Both the position numbers and the translations under genes were made by a program. Under the pieces are notes generated by a model. The model was not told the origin of the DNA, ran no database searches, and saw nothing but the letters and a program-made list of their open reading frames with translations. DNA of 64,000 nt from Pseudotamlana agarivorans (GTDB lineage Bacteria; Bacteroidota; Bacteroidia; Flavobacteriales; Flavobacteriaceae): the NCBI RefSeq assembly GCF_001642835.1, contig NZ_LXEI01000003.1, positions 238,368 through 302,367 of the forward strand. The letters are read 5' to 3'. This document shows, piece after piece, positions 1 to 8,126 of this stretch. How positions within the stretch are numbered: the stretch's first letter is position 1; each line of letters begins with the position of its first letter.

Positions 1-1443
1 TACATCTACAAAATAGGTGTAAAGCTCATCGTAGTTTGGTGTTCGGTTTGACGATCCTAAAACGCCTCGAAGCTCTATACCTTTATTAAATAGGTATTTG
101 GAACTTAATGAAAACACATATTGGTCGTCAAACAAATTAGTGAACGATACACGTGCTCCTGGGCGTAATGAAAAACGTTCTGAAAGTTCTATTTCCGAAG
201 AAGCAAAAAAATCATAATTATCTAAGCGTTGTTTAGCTTCGTTTTCATCTGTGTTCACGGTGATGGCTAATGGAGAACCGTAACCACTTTCGTTAGTAAG
301 TTCGTAACCTGCTTGTAAATTAAATTGATTTGTTTGTATGAGGTTACTGAAGGTACCGCGGGAGAAAAAGGCTTGTCTGCTTAAATATTCACCACGTTGT
401 ATGTTCAGTTTTTCATCTTCTCGAATGCGATAAGTGTAGGTTTCAAGGTCTTTAACTTGTTCTTGATACGATACTGAAATGTTGTAATTAACGTGCTTTC
501 CAAGTAAGCCATTGGAATTTAAATGATGAATAAAACGGTTGTTAAAAAACGTTTGGTCTAAGGCTAAAGGATCGCTAGTGTCTGTAGCGGTATTTTCATT
601 AGGGTCTACCGTACTATTGTATTCGTTTATAACTTCGTTAAAATAGTCGAATTTGTAAAAAATGTTGAATTGCCCTTTTTTGTAATTAAGTAGAATTTTA
701 GCATTGTTTTGTAGCTTGGGTAGCCATTCGTGGCCGCGTAAACCATCATTTTTATCGTAAACTTCACCCTGTTTATCGCCCCAAACACCAGCAAAATCAT
801 TTCTAGTATATACGGCGCTTCCAAAAATGTCTTCTGTGAAATTATGACTTAAATTAAGGGACTGGATGTGACGGCCTTTATCAAACCACTCGTACTCATC
901 ACCAACGGTTTCTTCCTGAGCGTACACTTGAATTCGGGTTTTTTCGCGAATGGATTTTTTAGTGATGATATTAATCACACCAGAAACAGCATTGGCACCG
1001 TATTGCACACCCATAGCTCCTTCAATAATTTCTACACTTTGTGTGTCATCTAAGTTGATTAGGGTGAGGTCTACATTGTTTCCAACCCCTTCTTCATTTA
1101 TAATAGGCACATTATCGATAAGGATTTTGAAATATTGGGCATCTAAACCGAATAGGCTTACGCCTGTTTTTCCGGTTGATGCGTTTGGGATGATATTAAT
1201 ATTTAAGGTTTGATTTAGTAAATCCGATAGGTTTATGGCAGCACGTTGCTCGATTTCTTTTCGGTTAATCACTTTTACTTCAAAAATGGATTTATCGACC
1301 GATTGGGGATTGTATTGTCCTGTAATAACGACTTCATCGAGTTCTTCCAATTTGGTAGAATCTTTAGCTACCTCTTGTGAAAAGCTATAAGCGCTAAAAA
1401 TTATTGAAAAAAAGATGATGATATTGTTTTTATTTAGACTCAT
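1..1443 (-). CDS. TonB-dependent outer-membrane receptor, C-terminus beyond window
   Basis: My reading of the minus strand gives 481 open codons from the ATG at 1443 to the window edge, so the barrel end is missing. The product starts with a signal peptide (MSLNKNNIIIFFSIIFSAYS, then FSQ), followed by a TonB-box-like EELDEVVITGQ segment and a plug domain (INLSDLLNQ, VEIIEGAMGVQYGANAVSG, VINIITKK), then barrel strands. It lacks the N-terminal carboxypeptidase-like domain typical of SusC proteins, which fits a siderophore, heme or metal receptor better than a glycan importer. It is divergent from the operon holding a PepSY/flavodoxin reductase, suggesting reductive metal uptake. The substrate cannot be read from the sequence. 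Confidence 0.9.
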   Translation of the reverse strand, partial: MSLNKNNIIIFFSIIFSAYSFSQEVAKDSTKLEELDEVVITGQYNPQSVDKSIFEVKVINRKEIEQRAAINLSDLLNQTLNINIIPNASTGKTGVSLFGLDAQYFKILIDNVPIINEEGVGNNVDLTLINLDDTQSVEIIEGAMGVQYGANAVSGVINIITKKSIREKTRIQVYAQEETVGDEYEWFDKGRHIQSLNLSHNFTEDIFGSAVYTRNDFAGVWGDKQGEVYDKNDGLRGHEWLPKLQNNAKILLNYKKGQFNIFYKFDYFNEVINEYNSTVDPNENTATDTSDPLALDQTFFNNRFIHHLNSNGLLGKHVNYNISVSYQEQVKDLETYTYRIREDEKLNIQRGEYLSRQAFFSRGTFSNLIQTNQFNLQAGYELTNESGYGSPLAITVNTDENEAKQRLDNYDFFASSEIELSERFSLRPGARVSFTNLFDDQYVFSLSSKYLFNKGIELRGVLGSSNRTPNYDELYTYFVDV

Positions 1444-1460
1444 TCTATATAAATTTGCGG

Positions 1461-1521
1461 CAAATATATAAGTTATTTTTATTCAGTCTAAATAAGATTA
1501 TGATTTTTTTTAATATTTTTG
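1461..1521. promoter_or_regulatory. Divergent promoters with 17-bp near-palindrome
   Basis: The 103-bp gap between divergent genes holds a minus-strand -7 box TATATTTG (1461-1468 on the plus strand as its complement) and a plus-strand TATTTTTG (1514-1521), both matching TAnnTTTG. Between them lies TTATTCAGTCTAAATAA (1479-1495), an inverted repeat with 7 of 8 arm positions paired around a central T. Its position beside both promoters makes it a candidate operator. The form resembles palindromes of metal-responsive regulators (DtxR or Fur families), but that assignment is inference. Confidence 0.5.
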
Positions 1522-1546
1522 GACGATCAAAAACCAAACCGTTACA

Positions 1547-2449
1547 ATGAAAAAAATAGTACCCTTTGTATTAGTACTTTTATCCATTTCTTTAAGTGGA
1601 AACGCGCAAAGCAAAAAAAAGCAAGACGTTGAAGCTATAAAAAGCATGTGTGGTTGTTATGAAGTGACCTTCAACTTTGCAGAAACCTTTAACTACAGTA
1701 AAGACTCGCTTTACAAGCCATCTGAAACCAAAATTGCAGGCGGTTTAGAGTGGGCTCAACTTATCGAAGACGGTAAAAACAAAATTTCCATTCAGCATTT
1801 ATTACAAGTGGGTGATCCTTCTAGTCCGCATATCGTAAAACACTGGCGTCAAGATTGGTTATATGAAAACACCGATTTCTATATGTTTAATGGTGATAAT
1901 ACTTGGAACTATGTTTCAAAGCCAAAGTCTGAAGTAAAAGATCAATGGACACAAAAAGTATATCAAGTAGATGATAGTCCGCGTTACGAAGGCTCTGCGA
2001 CATGGGTTCATGTAGACGGTAAGAACTATTGGGAAAACCAAACCGATGCCCCGCTACCAAGACGCGAATACACCAAGCGTAGCGATTACAACGTAACCGG
2101 AAGAGGCAACCGTCATGAAATTACAAGTACGGGCTGGATTCACGATCAAGACAACTCAAAAATAATCCGTGAAGCAGGAAAAAAAGATGTGCTTTTGGCA
2201 AAAGAAAAGGGCTATAATACTTACGTAAAAGTAGATGATAGTAAATGTAAGGCTGCTGCCGATTGGTGGAAAGAAAATCAAGCCAAATGGGCTTTAGTAC
2301 GCGGAAAATGGGACGATGTTTACGCACGTCATAAAAACTTAGCTCTAGAGGCTAAAGTTGAAAATAAACAACTTTATAAATATTTGTTTTCAGACGATTA
2401 CTCGGAAGAAAAGAAGATTGATGAGGTTATAGAATCATTCATTAAATAA
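1547..2449 (+). CDS. Secreted/periplasmic DUF6607-type protein
   Basis: 300 residues with a signal peptide (residues 1-20, ending in GNAQ). The mature part starts with a conserved-looking CGCYEVTFNFAETF segment and contains many Trp/Tyr residues (HWRQDWLYENTDFYMFNGDNTWNYVSKP, EGSATWVHVDGKNYWENQ), as expected for a beta-rich periplasmic protein. I recognise it as resembling the DUF6607 family, of unknown function, which is often found near iron-uptake genes in flavobacteria. It is the first gene of a tight operon: the next start is 5 bp after its stop. A biochemical role cannot be assigned. Confidence 0.65.
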   Translation: MKKIVPFVLVLLSISLSGNAQSKKKQDVEAIKSMCGCYEVTFNFAETFNYSKDSLYKPSETKIAGGLEWAQLIEDGKNKISIQHLLQVGDPSSPHIVKHWRQDWLYENTDFYMFNGDNTWNYVSKPKSEVKDQWTQKVYQVDDSPRYEGSATWVHVDGKNYWENQTDAPLPRREYTKRSDYNVTGRGNRHEITSTGWIHDQDNSKIIREAGKKDVLLAKEKGYNTYVKVDDSKCKAAADWWKENQAKWALVRGKWDDVYARHKNLALEAKVENKQLYKYLFSDDYSEEKKIDEVIESFIK

Positions 2450-2454
2450 CAACT

Positions 2455-3951
2455 ATGAAAAATCAAAAATTACTTATTATTGCGCTTCTATTTGTAAACC
2501 TGGCGCTAGCACAGTCTAAAAATGTGTTTTTAGAACGTGACTTCTGGAAAGGAAACCCATCTATTGAAGTTATTAAACAAAAAATAAAGGAAGGGAACGA
2601 TGTTTCAGAAGCAAATGGAGGCGGTTTTGATGCCGTTACCTATGCCATTTTTGCTAAAGCGCCGTTAAACGTTATCGAATTTCTTTTATCAAAAGAAGGA
2701 AATGATGTAAACAAATTAACGCACGATAAACGTACCTATGCGTTTTGGGCTTCTAACAGCGGGAATTTGGAACTTTTAACGTATTTAATCGATCATGGTG
2801 CAAACTTAGAAATGCGCGATGCTCATCATTATTCTGTGTTAACTTTTGCAGCTGCGGCTGGTGTTACCGACACTAAAATTTACGATTTATGTATTAAAAA
2901 TGGTATTGATGTTAAAACCGATACCAACGAGCATGGTGCTAATGCTCTGTTATTAATCATGCCACATGTAAAAAACTTCGAATTGGTAGATTACTTTACT
3001 GCTAAAGGTTTGTCTATAAATGATGTAGATGAAGATGGTAATGGTGTGTTTAACTATGCTGCTAAATCTGGAAATAAAGAGATGGTGGCTTTGTTATTAG
3101 ATAAAAAAGTGCCTTACAAGACGCTTAATAAAAAAGGTGAAAACGCTTTGTTTTTAGCTACAAGAGGGTCTAGAAGACATCAAAATTCTTTAGAATACCT
3201 TCAATATTTAGAAGGTTTAGGCTTAGAGGCGAATATTACAAATACAGAAGGACAAACACCTCTTTTTAATCTGGCTTCTGGTAATAAAGATATTAAAACC
3301 ATAAACTATTTTTTAGGGAAGGGTATTGATGTGAACCAAATCGATAAGGAAGGTAACAATGCCTTGATGAGAGCTTCAGGTAGAAATTCTTTAGAAGTGA
3401 TTACGCTTTTAGGTTCGAAAACTAAAAACATTAATCAAACTAATAAAGATGGTGAGACGGCATTAACATATGCGATAAATAATGATGCCGATGTTGTAGC
3501 TTATCTATTAAATAAAGGTGCTCAAGTGAATGTCGTAGATTCAAAAGGAAATAATTTAAGCTATTATTTATTGAAAAGTTATAATTCTAGAGATAAAGCT
3601 GATTTTTCTGAGAAACTTGAACTGCTTACAAGTAAAGGTCTAGATGTTAAAAAGGCGCAAAAAGATGGGAATAACGCTTACCATATCGCTTTAGATAATA
3701 GAAATGCAGATGAACTGTTAGCTATAGTTCATGCAAAGTTTAACGCCGATGTAAACGCAAAAAATAGCGATGGTTTAACACCTTTACACAAGGCAGTGAT
3801 GCAAGCTAAAGATGTAAAAACGGTGAAATACCTTTTAAGCATTGGGGCTAATAAAAATGAAAAAACCGATTTTGATGAAACCGTTTTCGACCTTGCTCAA
3901 GAAAATGAGTTTCTTCAAACCAATAAAACTGATATTAACTTTTTACAATAA
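2455..3951 (+). CDS. Exported ankyrin-repeat protein
   Basis: 498 residues with a cleavable signal peptide (MKNQKLLIIALLFVNLALAQ). The rest is built of ankyrin repeats: DGNGVFNYAAKSGNKEMVALLL, EGQTPLFNLASGNKDIKTINYFL, DGETALTYAINNDADVVAYLLNKG and DGLTPLHKAVMQAKDVKTVKYLLSIGAN, roughly twelve units over residues 50-490. Ankyrin repeats bind proteins; export places the partner in the periplasm. The gene follows the DUF6607-type gene by 5 bp and precedes the DUF2271 gene by 6 bp, so it is co-transcribed with a membrane reductase. A periplasmic scaffold for metal uptake is possible but unproven. Confidence 0.85.
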   Translation: MKNQKLLIIALLFVNLALAQSKNVFLERDFWKGNPSIEVIKQKIKEGNDVSEANGGGFDAVTYAIFAKAPLNVIEFLLSKEGNDVNKLTHDKRTYAFWASNSGNLELLTYLIDHGANLEMRDAHHYSVLTFAAAAGVTDTKIYDLCIKNGIDVKTDTNEHGANALLLIMPHVKNFELVDYFTAKGLSINDVDEDGNGVFNYAAKSGNKEMVALLLDKKVPYKTLNKKGENALFLATRGSRRHQNSLEYLQYLEGLGLEANITNTEGQTPLFNLASGNKDIKTINYFLGKGIDVNQIDKEGNNALMRASGRNSLEVITLLGSKTKNINQTNKDGETALTYAINNDADVVAYLLNKGAQVNVVDSKGNNLSYYLLKSYNSRDKADFSEKLELLTSKGLDVKKAQKDGNNAYHIALDNRNADELLAIVHAKFNADVNAKNSDGLTPLHKAVMQAKDVKTVKYLLSIGANKNEKTDFDETVFDLAQENEFLQTNKTDINFLQ

Positions 3952-3957
3952 TTAATC

Positions 3958-4452
3958 ATGCGTAGAAACACGATTTTTAAAATATTACCAGCACTTGCTA
4001 TAATGCTGTTTGCATGCTTCGGATTTAAAAGCATTGCCGATTCAACAAATTATAAATGTATGATTCAAATGAAGAATTATACAGGTGAAGGGGCTTACAT
4101 AGCCATTTCATTATTAAGTCCGAAAGGCGAATACGTTAAAACACTTTATGTTCAAGGTGATGATGATGAGTGGTACTCAGACATTACCGAATGGTGGAAA
4201 TTTCACGGTAAAGTGAGAACTGATATCGATGCCATTACTGGCGCTACGGTGAGTGGCGGCGGACGTAGTATTAACGTGATTGCCATTGATAATGATAAGA
4301 TTGATGCCGGTTATAAAATTCGTTTCGAATCGGCTGTTGAAAATCAAGAATATTATAAAGATGATGTGGAGTTTGAATTGACTTCAGCATCTGTAAAAAG
4401 TAAATTTGAAGGCAACGGGTTTATCCGTTATATACGAATGATGCCTCAATAA
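3958..4452 (+). CDS. DUF2271-like exported protein
   Basis: 164 residues with an N-terminal hydrophobic export signal (residues 8-27). The mature part (YKCMIQMKNYTGEGAYIAISL, GDDDEWYSDITEWWKFHGK, DAITGATVSGGGRSINV) matches what I know of DUF2271, a small periplasmic beta-sandwich family usually encoded next to PepSY-domain membrane proteins. That is the case here: the following gene encodes a PepSY reductase starting 11 bp after this stop. The phrase DAITGATVSGG is reminiscent of the threonine motif in FMN-binding domains, but I do not claim flavinylation. Function is unknown; a partner of the reductase is the best inference. Confidence 0.7.
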   Translation: MRRNTIFKILPALAIMLFACFGFKSIADSTNYKCMIQMKNYTGEGAYIAISLLSPKGEYVKTLYVQGDDDEWYSDITEWWKFHGKVRTDIDAITGATVSGGGRSINVIAIDNDKIDAGYKIRFESAVENQEYYKDDVEFELTSASVKSKFEGNGFIRYIRMMPQ

Positions 4453-4463
4453 AACTTCAAAAA

Positions 4464-6668
4464 ATGACCATTTCTATATGGAGATATAGCCATCTTATTT
4501 TGGCTATATCTTCTTCAATATTCATCTTATTAGCGTCTTTAACAGGGATTGTTTTGGCTTTTGAGCCTATATCAAACCAGGTAAAACCTTATGCCGTAGA
4601 AGAGGCCCAGTCGCTTTCGGTCGCACAAACCATTGCTACGCTTCAGTCTAGATATGATGAGGTTATAAGTGTAGAAATTGATCAAAATGATTTCGTACAA
4701 GCTTCTGTTTTTACAGATGAAGGTAACAACGAAGACTTCTATATCAACCCTTTTACAGCTGAAAAAATAGGTGATATTATTGAGAAAGAGCCCATATTTA
4801 AGTTCGCTACCAATTTACACCGCTCTTTATTTTTAAAGTCTACAGGGCGATTTATTGTAGGTTTTTTTTCATTTCTATTGTTCTTAATGGCCGTTACTGG
4901 CGTGCTTTTAATTGTTAAACGCCAAGGAGGTATAACTAAATTTTTCTCTAAGGTGGTTAAAGAAGATTTCGATCAATACTACCACATCATCATAGGGCGA
5001 TATACACTTATTCCTATCATCATTATTACCTTAACAGGTGTTTATTTGTCTTTGGAAAAGTTTTCATTACTGCCAGAAGAAAAAATCTCACATCAGTTTC
5101 ATGATGACACACCTAGTGATGCTACCAAATTGCCGCTTAGCGATTTTGATACTTTTAATACTTTAACCTTAAGTGATGTTAAGCGTATTGAGTTTCCTTT
5201 TTCTGATGATATTGAAGATTATTATTTCCTAAAGCTAAACGACGGCGAGATTTATGTAAATCAGTATAACGGAAATATTGTAAGCGAACAGGATTACGGT
5301 CTAGTTTCTGAAGCCTCAAGTTTGAGTCTGATGTTACATACAGGACAAGGATCTATTAGTTGGTCTTTGGTGTTGTTAGTAACCTGCTTTGCCATTTTAT
5401 TTTTTATGTATTCTGGTTTTGCAATGACTGTGAAGCGCAAGAAAAAGAAGATCAAAATCAAGAATAAATATAATAAGGATAGCGCCGAATACATTCTACT
5501 TATCGGATCGGAAACGGGTAGTACTTTCGGTTTTGCCAAATCGCTTTATAATGCCCTGATTGCCGAAGGAAAATCGGTTTTTGTTTCAGAATTAAATCAG
5601 TACACCAGTTATAAAAATGCCCAGCATTTGGTTGTTTTAACGGCGACTTATGGTGATGGCGCACCACCTACCAATGCACGAAATTTTGAAAAACTGGTAA
5701 AAATAACCCAGCAAAATAACGATTTGCAGTATGCGATTGTTGGATTTGGATCATTAGCCTACAAAGGGTTTTGTGAGTTTGCCATTGGAGTAGAGCGTAT
5801 GTTACAAGTGCAAACAAAATTTAGTCCGAGTTTACCGCTTCATAAAATAAACAATCAATCCTTTAACGAGTTTAATAGTTGGGTGAATTCTTGGGGTGAA
5901 GCTGGTAATTTGAACTTAAAGGTTGAGGAACCCGAAAGACAAATCAATAGAAAAAAAATGATTCCGTTTCGAGTTGTAAAACGTACGGATTTGAATTCCG
6001 ACCAGTCCTTCATCATAGAATTACAGCCCACCAAAAAGGCGACATTTGTTTCAGGTGATTTGCTGTCTATTTATCCAAAAGATGAGAAGGTTGCCCGTCA
6101 ATATTCTATTGGAAAAATTGGTGACAATATGGTTTTAAGTATCAAAAAGCATGAGTTTGGTCTGTGCTCGAATTATTTGAATGACCTTCAGGTTGAAGAT
6201 ACGCTGCTAGCTCAAATCGATCAAAATAAGGCGTTTCACTTTCCTAAATCAGCCAAAGAAGTGATTATGATTTCCAACGGAACAGGAATTGCACCCTTTG
6301 TTGGGATGATGAATAATGACAAGAATAAAGATGTTAAATCTTATTTGTTCTGGGGCGGACGTACCAATGCGTCCTTTAAAATGTATGCGCCTTTTGTAGA
6401 TCAAGCTTTTTATGCCAAACGTTTATCGGGATTATATGTTGGTTTTTCACAAGAAGACAGTCAGAAACGCTATGTACAAGACTTGATGCTTGAAAAGGCC
6501 GATTTAATTGCGCGTGTATTAAAAAATGGAGGTGTGATTATGATTTGTGGTTCGGTAGCCATGGAAACGGGCGTGATGAAAGTTTTAGAGCACATTGCTA
6601 TAACAAAACTCAATACGTTTTTGAGTGTGTTTCAAGCTAAAAACCAAATAAAAACAGACTGTTACTAA
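4464..6668 (+). CDS. PepSY membrane domain fused to flavodoxin and FAD/NAD(P)H reductase
   Basis: 734 residues. The N-terminal half (1-325) is a PepSY-type region with four hydrophobic segments (near residues 10-35, 130-150, 172-195 and 300-320) and conserved His residues (FATNLHRSL, MLHTGQG). A flavodoxin domain follows (LLIGSETGSTFGFAKSL near 345, then TATYGDGAPP). The C-terminus is a ferredoxin-NADP reductase module with an FAD-binding part (about 510-595, RQYSIGKIG) and a nucleotide-binding part (ISNGTGIAPFVG). The architecture resembles sulfite reductase flavoprotein fused to a membrane anchor. It probably passes NAD(P)H electrons across the inner membrane to a periplasmic acceptor such as a ferric complex. 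The operon and the divergent receptor support this. Confidence 0.85.
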   Translation: MTISIWRYSHLILAISSSIFILLASLTGIVLAFEPISNQVKPYAVEEAQSLSVAQTIATLQSRYDEVISVEIDQNDFVQASVFTDEGNNEDFYINPFTAEKIGDIIEKEPIFKFATNLHRSLFLKSTGRFIVGFFSFLLFLMAVTGVLLIVKRQGGITKFFSKVVKEDFDQYYHIIIGRYTLIPIIIITLTGVYLSLEKFSLLPEEKISHQFHDDTPSDATKLPLSDFDTFNTLTLSDVKRIEFPFSDDIEDYYFLKLNDGEIYVNQYNGNIVSEQDYGLVSEASSLSLMLHTGQGSISWSLVLLVTCFAILFFMYSGFAMTVKRKKKKIKIKNKYNKDSAEYILLIGSETGSTFGFAKSLYNALIAEGKSVFVSELNQYTSYKNAQHLVVLTATYGDGAPPTNARNFEKLVKITQQNNDLQYAIVGFGSLAYKGFCEFAIGVERMLQVQTKFSPSLPLHKINNQSFNEFNSWVNSWGEAGNLNLKVEEPERQINRKKMIPFRVVKRTDLNSDQSFIIELQPTKKATFVSGDLLSIYPKDEKVARQYSIGKIGDNMVLSIKKHEFGLCSNYLNDLQVEDTLLAQIDQNKAFHFPKSAKEVIMISNGTGIAPFVGMMNNDKNKDVKSYLFWGGRTNASFKMYAPFVDQAFYAKRLSGLYVGFSQEDSQKRYVQDLMLEKADLIARVLKNGGVIMICGSVAMETGVMKVLEHIAITKLNTFLSVFQAKNQIKTDCY

Positions 6669-6679
6669 ACCCTTTAGCC

Positions 6680-7039
6680 ATGTGTAAAGAACATATAAAA
6701 GTTTTATCGAAAGTAAAAAGTGGCGAATTGTCTTTTTGTAAGCAATGTGAGGTATATCATTTAGAATTTAATAATATCTATTTGGAGCTTAGTGAAGGAG
6801 AATTTCAGCAGTTTAAGGATTATGTAGAGGATATTGAAATAGATTACTGGGAGCACCGGTATGCTTGTGCGAAAGTAAGACGTAAAATTCCCATACCTTC
6901 CATGCAGCCTAATTTGGTTTTAATGTTTAGGCGTCAGGAAATTAATGAGTTAAAAAAGCTTCTGAATTTCTCTTATATAGAGGTTTTTGAGAGGACCTTG
7001 TATGTTAGTGATATTGATTACACTTTAATTTTAAACTAA
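6680..7039 (+). CDS. Small DUF6686-like protein
   Basis: 119 residues without signal peptide or membrane segment. The N-terminus has a spaced Cys/His pattern (CKEH, then FCKQCEVYH) that could bind a metal, followed by alternating strands and helices (YHLEFNNIYLELSEGEFQQFKDYVEDIE). It resembles DUF6686 of flavobacteria, function unknown. It starts 11 bp after the reductase stop and is followed 6 bp later by another small gene whose product repeats the same strand-helix pattern, so the two may be diverged paralogues. Probably a cytosolic accessory or regulator of the metal-uptake operon. Confidence 0.6.
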   Translation: MCKEHIKVLSKVKSGELSFCKQCEVYHLEFNNIYLELSEGEFQQFKDYVEDIEIDYWEHRYACAKVRRKIPIPSMQPNLVLMFRRQEINELKKLLNFSYIEVFERTLYVSDIDYTLILN

Positions 7040-7045
7040 TGTAAC

Positions 7046-7414
7046 GTGGACGATATTAATACCATTTATTATAACGATTTCGGCATTGCTTTTCAATGGA
7101 AAAGAACCGCTGCGAAAGACTTTAATAAAATTCAATTGGTATTTAAAAACACGGGATTATTTTTAAATAAAATGGAGCTTGTTCAATTTTTAAAAAATAT
7201 CGAACAGGCTTTAATAAAAAGCAAAACACTTGCTAAATCTTCCAACAACAAAGCTTGTGAATTGGTTCTACTTGAAGCCCCTAATCCGCAAATAAGTTTC
7301 GCCATGAAAGAAGCCGAATTAAAGAGTATTCAAGATTTAATCACCCGTACCTTATTTCAATTAGGCTTGCACACTTTTTTAAATGAGAATCAGATTCGTT
7401 TTAACGGCTATTAG
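7046..7414 (+). CDS. Small hypothetical protein, GTG start
   Basis: 122 residues; the start is GTG at 7046, 6 bp after the preceding stop. No signal peptide or membrane helix. The segment IQLVFKNTGLFLNKMELVQFLKNIEQAL mirrors YHLEFNNIYLELSEGEFQQFKDYVEDI in the preceding protein, suggesting both derive from one ancestor, although this one has lost the Cys cluster. It is the last gene of the operon that begins at 1547. Function unknown. Confidence 0.55.
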   Translation: MDDINTIYYNDFGIAFQWKRTAAKDFNKIQLVFKNTGLFLNKMELVQFLKNIEQALIKSKTLAKSSNNKACELVLLEAPNPQISFAMKEAELKSIQDLITRTLFQLGLHTFLNENQIRFNGY

Positions 7415-7545
7415 GTGAATTTTTAGGCTCTAAAAGTAGTTATTTCCATATCCTAAAGGAAGAACTCGTTTTTTAAATATTAATTCGCTAATTTTAATGT
7501 TTATCCTAGCCGTTGAAAATAAGCGGCCTTAAAACAAACATTATT

Positions 7546-7884
7546 ATGATTAAGCATCTATTCTCCGTAGCTATTTTTCTAGTTCTTGTATTGTTTTCTT
7601 GCAAAGAGAGCCAATCAAAAGCCGAACAGGTGATCCATCCAGCCGAACGCACCACCGATGAAATTGTAAAAAGTACTGCCAAAGATGCGCAGGGTAAAGA
7701 ATTACATATGGTTTTTAACAATACTCAAGGGACGGCTACTTTAGAGTTTGAAGGTGAAACCATAGAAGTGATGAGAATGCGTTCAGGGTCTGGGTTTTGG
7801 TATAAAAACAATACTTATGAGCTTAGAGGTAAAGGCGATAGCATGACTTTAAAAAAAGATAGTGTTACCGTGTTTGAGAACTGA
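7546..7884 (+). CDS. MliC-like small lipoprotein
   Basis: 112 residues from the ATG at 7546. An in-frame upstream ATG at 7513 would add eleven residues ahead of the signal peptide and is less likely. The N-terminus is a lipoprotein signal (FLVLVLFSC, Cys at residue 18 or so). The C-terminal 60 residues (ATLEFEGETIEVMRMRSGSGFWYKNNTYELRGKGDSMTL) resemble the MliC fold, a lysozyme inhibitor anchored in the periplasm that protects peptidoglycan from C-type lysozyme. Similarity is by pattern only. It stands alone between the metal locus and the alginate locus. Confidence 0.6.
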   Translation: MIKHLFSVAIFLVLVLFSCKESQSKAEQVIHPAERTTDEIVKSTAKDAQGKELHMVFNNTQGTATLEFEGETIEVMRMRSGSGFWYKNNTYELRGKGDSMTLKKDSVTVFEN

Positions 7885-8028
7885 TTTGCGTTAAGTGTTA
7901 TAAAAAAGTAGCGGTTATTTTAATTGAGTTTTTTATGGTTTTAATGTAATAAAATAATTACAAGGCACTTGATTTAGGGTTTAAAATATAATGAAAAGTG
8001 TTGATTTAGTTGGGGTTTATAAGGGTTT

Positions 8029-8094
8029 TTTGGTTTTTCAGTAAAATTTAATTTATATTTGGAGAACCAATCTGGAAAACCAATCTGGTTTTTC
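8029..8094 (+). promoter_or_regulatory. Promoter and GntR-type operator array, first PL6 gene
   Basis: A -33 element TTTG (8029-8032) is spaced 21 bp from the -7 box TATATTTG (8054-8061). From the TTTG of the -7 box onward runs an array of half-sites: TTTGG, AGAACCAA, TCTGG, AAAACCAA, TCTGGTTTTTC. A further TGGTTTTTCAG copy overlaps the -33 box (8031-8041). Sites of this type cover the expected transcription start, which suits repression. The same array precedes four other genes of the locus. Confidence 0.7.
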
Positions 8095-8126
8095 AGGTAA
8101 AAAACCAAAACTAAAACTAAATTAAA

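Noticed and set aside
868..1213. Plus-strand open frames within the first 1.2 kb
   Set aside because: They are antisense to the TonB receptor gene, whose continuous reading frame gives plug-domain motifs.
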